Below, in pieces: positions 52,133 to 61,089 of a stretch of 64,000 bases of DNA (position 1 is its first letter; the number at the start of each line of letters is the position of its first letter). The stretch comes from Verrucomicrobiaceae bacterium (GTDB taxonomy: Bacteria > Verrucomicrobiota > Verrucomicrobiia > Verrucomicrobiales > Verrucomicrobiaceae), in the NCBI GenBank assembly GCA_016713035.1, contig JADJPW010000001.1:1-64000 (forward strand). The letters run 5' to 3'. The notes under the pieces were generated by a model, which was not told where the DNA came from, did no database searches, and saw only the letters and a program-made list of their open reading frames with translations. A program made the translations under genes and the position numbers.

Positions 52133-53488
52133 ATGCTCCGCACCGCCTTCACACTTCTTTTCACCGCTCTTGCCGTCCTCTCACTCGGTAGCTGCAAACG
52201 CATCCAGGACAAGTTAGAGCGTCTGGCCGAGAAAAGTGGTGCCGTCACACCCAAAAAGACTGCCCCCAAAAAGGCCGAGCCCGTGCTCACCCCAGAGCAG
52301 ATCGCGATCCAAAAGAAGCTCCAAGACCCTGTCATGATGCAGGGGGCCGCCCCCGAGCCCGTCATCCCTGCCGCGCCCGTCTTTGAGCTCAATAAATCTG
52401 CCAGCGTGGCCATCCTCGGATACCATGACGTGCGAGAGCGCGGTGGTAGCCCCATGCTCATCGCCGGGAGCAAATTCCGCCAGCAAATGCAAGCCATCAA
52501 AGACTCTGGCATTCCCGTCATCCCCCTAGCGGATGTCATGGCGTGGAAAAAAGGGGAGAAAAACATCCCCCAAGAAGCCATCGTCATCACTTTCGATGAT
52601 GGCTGGGAAGGCGTCTATGAGCATGCATTCCCCGTGCTGAAGGAGTTCGGCTTCCCCTTCACTTTCTATCTCTACAAAAAATACGTCAACATCGGCGGCC
52701 GCAGCCTCACCTGGGACCAGGTGCGTGAAATGATGAAACACGGTGGCGAAGTGGGCAGCCACAGCGTCTCGCACGAGAACCTCAAAAAGAAGCCGAAGGC
52801 CCGCATGACCGATGCGGACTACCAAGCATGGATCCTCGCCGAATTGAAGGACTCCCGTGATTACCTGGAACAGACGCTCAAAATCAAAGTGCCCTCCTTT
52901 GCCTATCCCTACGGCATTTTCGATGACGAGATCATGAATACTGGCCTCCAAATCGGCTACGAGAGCCTCGTCACCGTCAACGGCCAAAAAGTCTCCTGGG
53001 AGAGCCCCAATGGCAAACTCGGGCGCTACATCGTCCATGGCGATAGCGATACGAACTTCAAACTCGCCACCAGCTTTCGCGGTCGAGGCGATGTGACCAG
53101 CAATAAATTCCTCCTCGCGGATGCGAAGAACGAGCAGGGCGACTTGCTCGTCAAACTCAGCCCAGCCCCCGACAGCACCATCACCGAGCGCAGCCCCATC
53201 ATCACCGCAGATCTCAAAAATGCCGGCACCGTCGTCGCTGAAAGCGTGAAGCTACGCATCGGCGGACTCGGCATCGTCCCCGCTGAGTATGATGCGGCCA
53301 CCATGACCCTGCGTTACGCCTTTCCCTACCGCCTGCGCCGCGAGGACTGCCTCGCCAGCCTTACCTTTCAGCGAGATGCCGCATCCCCCGCTGAGATCAT
53401 CAACTGGCGCTTCAAAATCGACCTAAACGCCAGCTATGTGCCCGTGAACCACACACGCTCCACCACACCGAGCAGCACCCCGGAGTAA
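52133..53488 (+). CDS. Polysaccharide deacetylase (NodB domain) lipoprotein
   Basis: A 451-residue lipoprotein (FTALAVLSLGSC lipobox). The NodB homology domain holds AILGYHDVRERGG, IVITFDDGWEGVYEHAF (catalytic Asp and metal Asp), HGGEVGSHSVSHENL (metal His pair) and FAYPYGIFDDE. A C-terminal beta domain follows. It would remove N-acetyl groups from envelope or extracellular polysaccharide. It lies 12 bp downstream of the three beta-sandwich genes, pointing to a shared envelope role. A Lys/Pro/Ala-rich stalk joins lipid anchor and catalytic domain. Confidence 0.92.
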   Translation: MLRTAFTLLFTALAVLSLGSCKRIQDKLERLAEKSGAVTPKKTAPKKAEPVLTPEQIAIQKKLQDPVMMQGAAPEPVIPAAPVFELNKSASVAILGYHDVRERGGSPMLIAGSKFRQQMQAIKDSGIPVIPLADVMAWKKGEKNIPQEAIVITFDDGWEGVYEHAFPVLKEFGFPFTFYLYKKYVNIGGRSLTWDQVREMMKHGGEVGSHSVSHENLKKKPKARMTDADYQAWILAELKDSRDYLEQTLKIKVPSFAYPYGIFDDEIMNTGLQIGYESLVTVNGQKVSWESPNGKLGRYIVHGDSDTNFKLATSFRGRGDVTSNKFLLADAKNEQGDLLVKLSPAPDSTITERSPIITADLKNAGTVVAESVKLRIGGLGIVPAEYDAATMTLRYAFPYRLRREDCLASLTFQRDAASPAEIINWRFKIDLNASYVPVNHTRSTTPSSTPE

Positions 53489-53501
53489 TCGGTGCCCAGA
53501 A

Positions 53502-54860
53502 TCACGCCGCGACTAGATCGTAGCCGCGCCAGTCTTTGATCTTCACGTCAGCGAACTGTCCCACGGGCAGTTTTTTGCTCACAAAGACCGTCGTGTCGAT
53601 GTCCGGCGCATCCATCGCACTGCGGGCCACGCCAGGTTCCTCGACGAGCACGCGGACGGTTTTACCCACCTGCGTGTGATTGAATTTTTCAACGCTGCGC
53701 TGGATCGCACGCATCGCCTCATTCCACCGGGCCTTCCGCGTCATGTGGTGAATCTGGTCCTCCATCTGCGCTGCACGAGTGCCTTCCTCACGCGAGTAAT
53801 TGAAGACTCCAGCACGCTCAAAACCCGTGTCATCAATGAACTGAATGAGCTCATTGAAATCCGCCTCCGTTTCACCGGGGAAACCCACGATGAATGTGGT
53901 GCGGATGGCGATGTCTGGGATGCCTGCGCGGATGCGTTTCACCAGATCACGGATGTAGGCACCATCCGTCTCTCGCTTCATCAGGCCGAGCATGTGGTCA
54001 CTGATGTGCTGAAGAGGCATGTCGATGTAGCGGGCCACTTTCGGACTCTCTGCGATCGCCGCGATGAGGTCGTCACTCCAATGCGCAGGATGCGTGTAGA
54101 GTAACCGAATCCAGAAATCGCCCTCGATCTCATTCAAAGCCCGAATCAGCGTGGAGAGTGACTCCCCCTTGCTCGAATCCACACCACTGCGTGGCTTTGG
54201 CCGATCCTCAGTCCATTTATCCATACCGAAGTAAGTCGTATCCTGGGAGATGAGATTGATTTCCTTCACACCACTGGCCACGAGCTGCCGCGCCTCCTGC
54301 ACGATACTCTCCTGCGTGCGGCTACGGTGCCTGCCACGAATGCGCGGAATGATGCAAAAGGAACAGGGGTGATTGCAGCCTTCCGCGATCTTGATGTAGG
54401 CCATGTGCTTCGGAGTCAGGCGGAAACGTGGCGTATTGTAGTCGGGGATGTACTTCGGCTGCTTCGTCACCAGGTTTTCCTGCTCGTGATCCTTCGTCCC
54501 CATGAGGTTCTGGATGATCGGTGCCACCTGAGTGATCTGGTCTAGCCCGATGAAGGCATCCACCTCAGGCATGAGCGAAGGCAGCTCCTCGGAGAAACGC
54601 TGCGAGAGGCAACCCGCGACGATGATCTTCTGCTTCGCACGCTTTTTGACCTCGCCACGCTGATCCACCGCATCATGCACAGCGCCGATGCTCTCCTTCT
54701 TCGCCATATCGATGAACGAGCAGGTATTGACGATGAGCACGTCTGCCAGATCGGCCTCGGGTGTCATGACCATGCCAGCCTGCTGCAGGTGGCCGATCAT
54801 GATCTCCGAGTCGATGAGGTTCTTCGCGCAACCGAGGGAAACGAGGCCGACTTTAATCAT
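53502..54860 (-). CDS. rimO: Ribosomal protein uS12 methylthiotransferase RimO
   Basis: RimO is a radical-SAM enzyme that methylthiolates Asp-88 of ribosomal protein S12. The 452-residue protein has the N-terminal MTTase domain (VSLGCAKNLIDSEIMIG, VNTCSFIDMAKKES). The radical SAM motif is EGCNHPCSFCIIPRIRGRHRSR (CxxxCxxC). The C-terminal TRAM domain ends VGQFADVKIKDWRGYDLVA. The N-terminus matches RimO more than MiaB. The length is typical. Confidence 0.95.
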   Translation of the reverse strand: MIKVGLVSLGCAKNLIDSEIMIGHLQQAGMVMTPEADLADVLIVNTCSFIDMAKKESIGAVHDAVDQRGEVKKRAKQKIIVAGCLSQRFSEELPSLMPEVDAFIGLDQITQVAPIIQNLMGTKDHEQENLVTKQPKYIPDYNTPRFRLTPKHMAYIKIAEGCNHPCSFCIIPRIRGRHRSRTQESIVQEARQLVASGVKEINLISQDTTYFGMDKWTEDRPKPRSGVDSSKGESLSTLIRALNEIEGDFWIRLLYTHPAHWSDDLIAAIAESPKVARYIDMPLQHISDHMLGLMKRETDGAYIRDLVKRIRAGIPDIAIRTTFIVGFPGETEADFNELIQFIDDTGFERAGVFNYSREEGTRAAQMEDQIHHMTRKARWNEAMRAIQRSVEKFNHTQVGKTVRVLVEEPGVARSAMDAPDIDTTVFVSKKLPVGQFADVKIKDWRGYDLVAA

Positions 54861-55217
54861 GGGGCGCGGAGACTACCGCCTTTAAGCATCGCGGAAAGGA
54901 GAAACTAGCCTCCCTTTGCTACAGCGACTCATTTCGCATCCAACACCGAGCGCCAAAACGAGCGCATCAGGGCCTGAACAGTACTTTTTCGCCCCTTCAT
55001 GTCCATAGGCCGGCCCATGTGAGCCACGCCGACGAGCGCAGGCATTACCTCGCCATACGCAGGCATTTCTCGCCAACCGAGCGCGGGTTCCTCTGGGGAA
55101 TGATCAGGATTTGGGAGGTCAGTTTTCATAGGTCGGAAATCGGTTCAGAGGCTTTGAATCGCAGAGTTGGTTCGTTCGTTCGTTTCGAGAGTGAGAATCG
55201 CGTCACAAAAGTGAGAA
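54861..55217. other. Gap between rimO and the NlpC/P60-like gene
   Basis: These 357 bp lie upstream of rimO and after the NlpC-like gene. A minus-strand ORF of 66 residues (54929-55129, MKTDLPNPDHSPEEPALGWR...) could be a small protein but has no clear ribosome binding site. Otherwise I see only a short TTCG tandem run near 55171-55187 and no terminator. Confidence 0.5.
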
Positions 55218-56042
55218 TTAAAGGCCAGCAGGATGACGAGCAACGAAGCCAGCCATGCTGCGGCTCTTCACACGCCATCTCGGGCCCTCGCCCACGCTAC
55301 CACCGCTGGTGTCCATGCGCAGTCCGCAGATCGTCATGAACACATGCTCCCCGGGCTTCACCCACACCGTGATGAAGCGACCCTGACCCGCTTCGCCATA
55401 GTTCATGAAAGCACCGCTAGCCAAAGGCGCACGCAACAGTCCCGCTTTGATCAGCACATAGCTGACGCTGCCACTGCAATCATAAGCACTGTCTTCCACG
55501 CTGGCGTGGCCACCGCCGCGTAGGTAAGGCTTATTTTGAATCTTGTTAGCCGCATACACCGCATGCTGCACCGCCGCAGGAGCACCGGAAGCGAGTGACG
55601 CAAAACGACCATCAAAACGGATCGAGGAAGAGCTACCACCGCCGATAGCAGCCTGTGGAGCTGCCTGCCGAGGAGAGGGAGCCGCCTGGCGTGGAGCCAC
55701 AGCGACAGCACGCGGAGCAGCCTGCTGCTGACGTGGAGCGCGGCCCGCAGCGGCCTGTTGGGCATGGTAAGCAGCCCAAGCGGCTTGGTTCTGGGCATAA
55801 GCCTGCTGCTGGCGGTGGTAGGCAGCCCAAGCAGCCTGGTTCTGGGCGTAGGCCTGTTGTTGGGCTTGATAAGCAGCCTGAGCCTGAGCGGCGGTGTAGT
55901 TGCCAGCGGCGTAGTAGCCGTTTTGAGCGAGGGCGGAGGAAGGTGCCGCCAGAACGAGCAGGAGGAGGCAGAGGGAAGCCAGAGCAGCGAAAGCAGTGCG
56001 TAGCGCAGAGCTGAAGGCGAAAGGGGTGGCAAAGAGGAGCAT
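55218..56042 (-). CDS. Secreted NlpC/P60-like protein with Gln/Ala/Tyr-rich repeats
   Basis: A 274-residue secreted protein. The signal peptide (FAALASLCLLLLVLAAPSSALA) is followed by a low-complexity region containing two near-copies of QQAYAQNQAAWAAYH, then an Arg/Gln/Ala/Pro stretch. The C-terminal 130 residues look like an NlpC/P60 fold: the Cys of AYDCSGSVSYVLIKAG and the His of KPGEHVFMTICGLRMDT fit the catalytic pair. It may cleave or bind peptidoglycan. A perfect inverted repeat sits 10 nt upstream of the ATG. Confidence 0.7.
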   Translation of the reverse strand: MLLFATPFAFSSALRTAFAALASLCLLLLVLAAPSSALAQNGYYAAGNYTAAQAQAAYQAQQQAYAQNQAAWAAYHRQQQAYAQNQAAWAAYHAQQAAAGRAPRQQQAAPRAVAVAPRQAAPSPRQAAPQAAIGGGSSSSIRFDGRFASLASGAPAAVQHAVYAANKIQNKPYLRGGGHASVEDSAYDCSGSVSYVLIKAGLLRAPLASGAFMNYGEAGQGRFITVWVKPGEHVFMTICGLRMDTSGGSVGEGPRWRVKSRSMAGFVARHPAGL

Positions 56043-56051
56043 GGCAGATGC

Positions 56052-56083
56052 GTTGTTATGGAAAATATAGCTTCCATAACAAC
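56052..56083 (-). promoter_or_regulatory. 12-bp perfect inverted repeat in the leader of the NlpC/P60-like gene
   Basis: The arms GTTGTTATGGAA (56052-56063) and TTCCATAACAAC (56072-56083) match perfectly around 8 bp. It ends 9 bases ahead of the ATG at 56042, so it could be an operator or a hairpin that hides the ribosome binding site. Nothing similar precedes the other genes I checked. Confidence 0.6.
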
Positions 56084-56653
56084 CACATCAACCATTTCTC
56101 ATAGAAATGTGATAATTTCGTAAAATTGAGAAAACCGGAACGCTTGAATGCCCTGGTGGCAGGAATCAGGTCCACCTCACCCGGCTAAGCCGAGGACTTG
56201 CAATATGTATACCGCTAAAAGCGCGTTGATAACTGTAGTCGGCTATGAGTCTTTGCGCTGTCTAGTAGTTGGCGCTGTTTATGTTAATGCTCATGGTTTT
56301 GTTTATTATATGCTTGCACCTACACTTCATCCTCTCCCTCCCCATTGAAACGAATTAGCCCATCGCCCAAAAATGTTGCCCCATGAAGTTTCGTCGCCGC
56401 CCGCCATTTGTCCAAACCAGAGGTATCTCGCTCTTACCCATGATGTTGCCTATCACCTGCAAATATATAAGCTGAATAGGTCTTATGGGTCCTGTTGCAT
56501 GATTCTCGTTTGAGCCAGGCCTGTGGTTTTGGGTGGCGATTAGGGTAGAGATGAGAGAAGAAAATTGGGGGGGGCGAGAGCTTGTTACTCTGTGTCTCTC
56601 CGTGACCGCTGTGGTTCACAAGACTTCTGAGTTCAAGGAGGCGGAATTTTCGA
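56084..56653. other. A/T-richer non-coding gap
   Basis: These 570 bp contain no convincing gene. The composition is clearly more A/T-rich than in neighbouring genes, particularly 56190-56330 and 56450-56520. Near the right end (56588-56616) lies an inverted copy of the CACAGAG-type module C found at 41-43 kb. A run of eight G lies at about 56567. A small RNA gene cannot be excluded. Confidence 0.5.
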
Positions 56654-57199
56654 TCAGGTGAGGGCTTTGGGTGGGCCGAGGACTTCGCTGAGGATGATGG
56701 CTTGGCGCATGGCGGCTGGATTGCCTCGGAGCTGGTGGAGGGTGCCGAGCAGGCTGTTCGCAGGGGTGGGTGTGGGGTGTCCTGCGGTGATGGGGTGTTG
56801 CTGGGCGCTTGCGGCTTTGGGGGCTTGGATTGGGGGAGCTGGTGCGGGCGTGGGGGCTGCTTGGCGCTTGGCTGGGCTACTGCGGGTGGCGGGAGCGGGC
56901 TTGGGGGGCTGGACTTTGGCCTCGCGGATTTCTTTCCAGGCTTTGCGGAGCTCTTCCCATGGGGGAGTGATGGTGGGGAGCGGTTTTTGAGGCAGCGGCG
57001 GTGGTTTTGCGGGCTGCGTGGGTGGCTTTATGTCGCGGCGGGTCTCGCGGGCTTTTTCTTGGCGCTCGAGGATTTCTTTGGCCTGTCGCTCGCCGGTCCA
57101 GGTTTCCCAAAGCCATTTCACGAAGCTGTAGATGACGGCCAGGACGATGATGGCGGCCTGGAAGTAATCGAACTCGGCGTGAAGCACGGTGGGAGTCAT
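56654..57199 (-). CDS. Hypothetical membrane-anchored Pro-rich protein
   Basis: No family is recognised. The 181-residue protein has an N-terminal helix (FQAAIIVLAVIYSFVKWLW), then a charged helical part (ERQAKEILERQEKARETRRD) and a long Pro/Ala-rich middle. A short helix at the end (LLGTLHQLRGNPAAMRQAIILSEVLGPP) is its best-conserved-looking piece. It follows floA by 24 bp and is probably cotranscribed with it. Confidence 0.6.
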   Translation of the reverse strand: MTPTVLHAEFDYFQAAIIVLAVIYSFVKWLWETWTGERQAKEILERQEKARETRRDIKPPTQPAKPPPLPQKPLPTITPPWEELRKAWKEIREAKVQPPKPAPATRSSPAKRQAAPTPAPAPPIQAPKAASAQQHPITAGHPTPTPANSLLGTLHQLRGNPAAMRQAIILSEVLGPPKALT

Positions 57200-57223
57200 G
57201 ATGCGGTGGTGGCAAGGGCTGCC

Positions 57224-58234
57224 TTATTTCGCGGTGGGGGCGTCGGAGGCGATTTTGGTGCGCATGTCGGTGTCGGCGAGCATGTTTTTGTATTTGGTGT
57301 AGTCCATGATGCCGAGTTGGCCGTTGCGGAAGGCTTCTGCGATGGCCATGGGGACTTGGGCCTCGGATTCGACGACGCGGGCACGCATTTCCTGGGTGCG
57401 GGCGGACATTTCTTGCTCCAGGGCGACGGCTGCGGCGCGGCGCATTTCGGCATTGGCTTGGGCGATCTTTTTATCGGCTTCTGCCTGTTCGGTTTGGAGC
57501 TTGGCACCGACGTTTTCTCCGACGTCGATGTCGGCGATGTCGATGGAGAGGATTTCAAAGGCGGTACCGGCATCGACGCCTTTGTGGAGGACGAGCTTGG
57601 AGATGCTGTCGGGATTCTCCAGTACGTCTTTGTAGGAAGCGGAGGAGCCGATGCAGGTGACGATGCCTTCGCCGACGCGGGCGACGACGGTTTCCTCGGT
57701 GGCACCGCCGACGAAGCGGTCGAGATTGGTGCGGACGGTGACGCGTGCGCGGACGCGGAGGGAGATGCCATCTTTGGCCACGGCGTCGATTTTGCCGCCG
57801 CGTCCCATGTCGGGGTGTGGGCAGTCGATGACTTTGGGGTTGATGCTGGTGCGTACGGCTTCGAGGACGGTTTTTCCGGTGCCTTTACAAGCGAGGTCGA
57901 TGGCGCAGGCGCGATTGTAGTCGAGCGGGATGCCGGCTTTATCCGCAGCGATGAGGGCGAGGACGACGTGGGTGACTTCGCCACCGGCGAGGAAGTGTGC
58001 TTCGAGCTGATCGGTATTGATGGGGATGCCTGCTTTGGCGGCGGTGATACGGGTATCGACGATGAGTGCGTTTGGCACGCCGCGTAGCCACATGGCGAGT
58101 AGGGTGGTGAAGCTGACGGGGGCATTGGCGATCCACGCACGGAGCCAGAGATTGAAAAATTTCGTGCCGAGGAGAAGCAGGATTAGCCCGACGATGACGG
58201 CGATGCCGGTGAGGAGGATTTCAAAGGTGCTCAT
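57224..58234 (-). CDS. floA: Flotillin-like membrane protein FloA
   Basis: FloA is a flotillin-type scaffold of membrane microdomains. The 336-residue protein has an N-terminal hydrophobic segment (LLTGIAVIVGLILLLLGTKFF). Then come family parts LRGVPNALIVDTRITAAKAG, LEAHFLAGGEVTHVVLALIAADKAGI, ACKGTGKTVLEAVRTSINPKVIDCP and SVAKDG-type SPFH strands. The Ala/Glu-rich coiled coil follows (TEQAEADKKIAQANAEMRRAAAVALEQEMSARTQEMRARVVE), and the tail is short. It pairs with the NfeD-type gene just upstream, as in many bacteria. Confidence 0.93.
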   Translation of the reverse strand: MSTFEILLTGIAVIVGLILLLLGTKFFNLWLRAWIANAPVSFTTLLAMWLRGVPNALIVDTRITAAKAGIPINTDQLEAHFLAGGEVTHVVLALIAADKAGIPLDYNRACAIDLACKGTGKTVLEAVRTSINPKVIDCPHPDMGRGGKIDAVAKDGISLRVRARVTVRTNLDRFVGGATEETVVARVGEGIVTCIGSSASYKDVLENPDSISKLVLHKGVDAGTAFEILSIDIADIDVGENVGAKLQTEQAEADKKIAQANAEMRRAAAVALEQEMSARTQEMRARVVESEAQVPMAIAEAFRNGQLGIMDYTKYKNMLADTDMRTKIASDAPTAK

Positions 58235-58291
58235 GGGAGTGGTGGGGTGTATTGGATGAAAGCGTGTGACGTGTGGAGTGGAAAAACCGTG

Positions 58292-58768
58292 TTAAATCGG
58301 ACGGACGACCAAGGAACCGAAGTCTTGTGCGATGACTTCGATGGCGGTGCCGGCTGGTGCATGTCCTGTCTGGCAACGCACTTCGTAGCGCTGGCCGCCG
58401 ATCTCTGCGCGGCCGAGTGGGCGTAGCTCGGTGATAGCGATGCCTTTGGTGCCTGGTGTGGCGGCTAGTTTTGGCTCTGCGCTGCTGCCGATGGCGGTTT
58501 CGAGGGTGAAGCTGCGCCGGAAAAACTTCACTGCGAACCATTTCAGCCACAACAGCATGACGATGGTGGCGAAGAGGATGATGCCTACGGCCATGGCTGT
58601 CCGCTGGGCTCCGCTCCAGTCATGCAGGTCGTCTGCGGTGAGGGTGAGCCAGACTGCCGTAATGAGGCTGAGTGTACCGATGATGCCTGCGATCATGCCC
58701 GGTAAGAATGTCTCCAAGAGGAGCAGCAGGATGCCGAACAGTGCGAGGGTGAGGATACTGACAAGCAT
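58292..58768 (-). CDS. NfeD-like membrane protein
   Basis: A short NfeD-family protein of 158 residues from ATG 58768. It has three or four hydrophobic helices (ILTLALFGILLLLLETFLPGMIAG, LSLITAVWLTLTA, AVGIILFATIVMLLWLKW). The C-terminal OB-fold shows GTKGIAITELRPLGRAEIGGQRYEV and a final IEVIAQDFGSLVVRPI, which is the NfeD pattern. It lacks the protease domain of long NfeD proteins. It works with FloA in membrane organisation by family precedent. Confidence 0.88.
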   Translation of the reverse strand: MLVSILTLALFGILLLLLETFLPGMIAGIIGTLSLITAVWLTLTADDLHDWSGAQRTAMAVGIILFATIVMLLWLKWFAVKFFRRSFTLETAIGSSAEPKLAATPGTKGIAITELRPLGRAEIGGQRYEVRCQTGHAPAGTAIEVIAQDFGSLVVRPI

Positions 58769-58832
58769 GCAGGGGATGCTGGACGCCAGTGGTCTGAGCG
58801 TCAAGGGGGCTCTTCTGCCCGCTGCGCCGGGG

Positions 58833-60290
58833 CTAAAACTCAGCCTCGACACGCATGGCGGCGCTGAGGTGGGCGGCTAGCTCGCTAGCGGTGATGGGGT
58901 GGTGGCCTGCTCGCTCGGCGGCGTGGCCACAGAGCCAGGCTCCGAGTGCGGCGGCGCGGTGAAGCGGCACCCGCTGTGCGGCGAAGGTGGCACAGACTCC
59001 GGTGAGTACATCTCCCATGCCGCCACTGGCCATGCCGGAGTGGCCGGTGGTGTTGTAGAGTGTGACCTCGCCTGCGGTGGCGATGATGGTGCGGGCTCCT
59101 TTGAGCAAGAGGCTGCGGCCCGGCGCTGCTTTCACAAAGCGCTCTGCGAGTGTGCGCCGATCCATGCCGTGCCAGCCGGGGAAGCTGTCGAGGATGCGTG
59201 TCATTTCACCAGGGTGCGGGGTGAGCAGGCGCGGTAGGCCGTGCATTGCATCGAGCGTATCGGGATGGCGTGAGAGCATGGTGATGGCGTCAGCATCGAG
59301 GACGCAGGGCGCTTTCACCTGTCGTAACACTTCGAGGATCTCTTTTTCATGCTCAAAACCCAGCCCAGGACCGATGGCGAGTGCATCGGCCTTCAGATCG
59401 AGTGCTTCGCGGTAGTCATCGACGCATTTCACCATCACCTCGGGCGGCACGCGGGCGGCGAGTAGGTCATAGACGTCTTCTTTGACCAGGAGTGTGGTCA
59501 GGCCGGCTCCTGCGTGCAGGGCTCCGCGGCAGGCTAGCTCTGCTGCGCCGAGGAGGCCGCGTGAGCCTGCCAGGATGAGCACGCGGCCTGCATCGCCTTT
59601 ATGCCAGTCATTGTGCCGGTGGGGCAGCCAGGTGCGGACGGTGTGTGGTGTGAGGATGGCGGCACCTGCATCTCCCTGCGCCTCTGCCAGAGCGGGGAGT
59701 GGCACGAGAGCGATGCGGCCGACGTTTCGCTCGGCACCGTCTTCGAGCAGGGTGTCTTTGATATGAGCGATGCAGGCGGTGATGTCGGCCTCCACGGCTT
59801 TTTTGCCACCAAGACCACTCGGTAGGTCCATGGCGATGATGGTGGCTTTGTGGCGCTGACGCAGCTCATGCATCTCTGTGGCCAGGGGGACGAGTTCTGG
59901 CCGCATTTCGCCGCTGGAGCCGATGCCGAGTAAGCCATCGAGCAGCACGAGTGGGCGGCGTGAGGATGCGGCAGCGGCCCGTGCATCGTCGATCTGTGTG
60001 AGCCAGGGGCCGAAATGGCCGCGTGGGAGCTCTTTCATCTCCGCTGGAGGTGCAGTGAGCCGTGCGAGGACACGCCAGCCTTTTTGTACCAGCTCACGGG
60101 CTGCGACGAGAGCATCACCGGCGTTGTTTCCTTTTCCGAGGTAGAGTATGAGTGTGCCTGGAGCAGGAAAAAACTGCTGCACGACCCGTGCGATGCCTTG
60201 GCCCGCCTCTTCCATGAGTGTGGCAGCGGAGATGCCGCGTGCGAAGGCTGTTTCTTCGCACTGCTGCATTTGCTGGCAGGTGAGGATCAT
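58833..60290 (-). CDS. nnr: Bifunctional NAD(P)H-hydrate repair enzyme
   Basis: The enzyme repairs damaged NAD(P)H: an epimerase half (YjeF_N) and an ADP-dependent dehydratase half, 485 residues in all. The epimerase part has GTLILYLGKGNNAGDALVAARELVQKGW and LLDGLLGIGSSG. The dehydratase part has DAGRVLILAGSRGLLGAAELA, LTPHPGEMTRIL, LLLKGARTIIA and GMASGGMGDVLTGVCATFAAQ. Its start overlaps the stop of the upstream gene (60287) by four bases. Confidence 0.93.
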   Translation of the reverse strand: MILTCQQMQQCEETAFARGISAATLMEEAGQGIARVVQQFFPAPGTLILYLGKGNNAGDALVAARELVQKGWRVLARLTAPPAEMKELPRGHFGPWLTQIDDARAAAASSRRPLVLLDGLLGIGSSGEMRPELVPLATEMHELRQRHKATIIAMDLPSGLGGKKAVEADITACIAHIKDTLLEDGAERNVGRIALVPLPALAEAQGDAGAAILTPHTVRTWLPHRHNDWHKGDAGRVLILAGSRGLLGAAELACRGALHAGAGLTTLLVKEDVYDLLAARVPPEVMVKCVDDYREALDLKADALAIGPGLGFEHEKEILEVLRQVKAPCVLDADAITMLSRHPDTLDAMHGLPRLLTPHPGEMTRILDSFPGWHGMDRRTLAERFVKAAPGRSLLLKGARTIIATAGEVTLYNTTGHSGMASGGMGDVLTGVCATFAAQRVPLHRAAALGAWLCGHAAERAGHHPITASELAAHLSAAMRVEAEF

Positions 60291-61036
60291 GGTTGGCCGG
60301 TTTGCTCGATGAGTTGGCTTTTTAAGGCTCGGGCAAAGGTCTCTGCATCGGCGGAGTTGGCAGGGAGAGATGGGTTGCTGATGGCGGTGCCAGAGGATTT
60401 GGTCTTCCAGAGCTCGGGGAGCTTTTCTGGCATGGGGCCGAGGACGTGCAGGTGCATCACGCGGTCTCCCTCATCACGCATTTGAGCGGCCATGAGCTCT
60501 AGTGCGCCATCGACACGCGGTAGCGCGGCAAAGCGCAATGTACGCAGCATCGGGCGGCCGGTGAGCTCATGTGCGACGGAGAGCATCACGGCCAGTGGTA
60601 GGGCTGCGGAGTCCTCCCCAGCGGTGTAGGGCACGAGGATGAGATTGACCTCACGCCAGAGTTTTTTTCCAGCTAGCTCCGTGTCGATCAAGGCGCATTC
60701 CTGGCCTGCGGCATCAAAGCGCCGCCTGCGCATGGTGTAGCCCATGTTTTCTTCGCCCATGATGGACTGCAAATAGGCTGGCACGGCCTGGAGGGCATCT
60801 TTTTGGAGCAGGACGTGGCGGAGTAGTTCTGCATGCTTTTCGATGCCGCTGTGGCTGATCTCCCGCCTGAGTGCCTGGGCATACTTGAAGCTGCGATCTT
60901 CCTCTTGGTCTTTTTTGAGCTGCCAGATGCCAAAACTGGCGATGCCGAGGATCACGGTGCCTGCTGGGAAAATTACCAAGGCGGCACGAATCCAGCGGCC
61001 CGGATCTGGATGAGGAGTGGAGGAGGCTTCTGTCAT
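60287..61036 (-). CDS. Hypothetical membrane-anchored protein with degenerate peptidase-like core
   Basis: A protein of about 249 residues from ATG 61036 with one N-terminal membrane helix (AALVIFPAGTVILGIASFGIW). The central part (VNLILVPYTAGEDSAALPLAVMLSVAHEL, then MLRTLRFAALP) recalls the core of M28 peptidases. The metal-binding His/Asp residues of that family are not in place, so activity is doubtful. It is translationally coupled to the NAD(P)H-hydrate repair gene and is part of the floA-nfeD operon. Confidence 0.55.
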   Translation of the reverse strand: MTEASSTPHPDPGRWIRAALVIFPAGTVILGIASFGIWQLKKDQEEDRSFKYAQALRREISHSGIEKHAELLRHVLLQKDALQAVPAYLQSIMGEENMGYTMRRRRFDAAGQECALIDTELAGKKLWREVNLILVPYTAGEDSAALPLAVMLSVAHELTGRPMLRTLRFAALPRVDGALELMAAQMRDEGDRVMHLHVLGPMPEKLPELWKTKSSGTAISNPSLPANSADAETFARALKSQLIEQTGQP

Positions 61037-61089
61037 GTGTAGCGACTCCCAGAGAGCCGAAGGATGGACGTTTGCCAAGTGCGGGCTTT

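Noticed and set aside
56148..56348. 66-codon plus-strand ORF in the A/T-rich gap
   Set aside because: No ribosome binding site, odd composition and no recognisable pattern.
56702..58087. Long plus-strand open frame of 461 codons across the floA region
   Set aside because: It is a Gly/Asp-rich antisense reading of floA and its neighbour, with no domain pattern. The minus-strand proteins are clear families.
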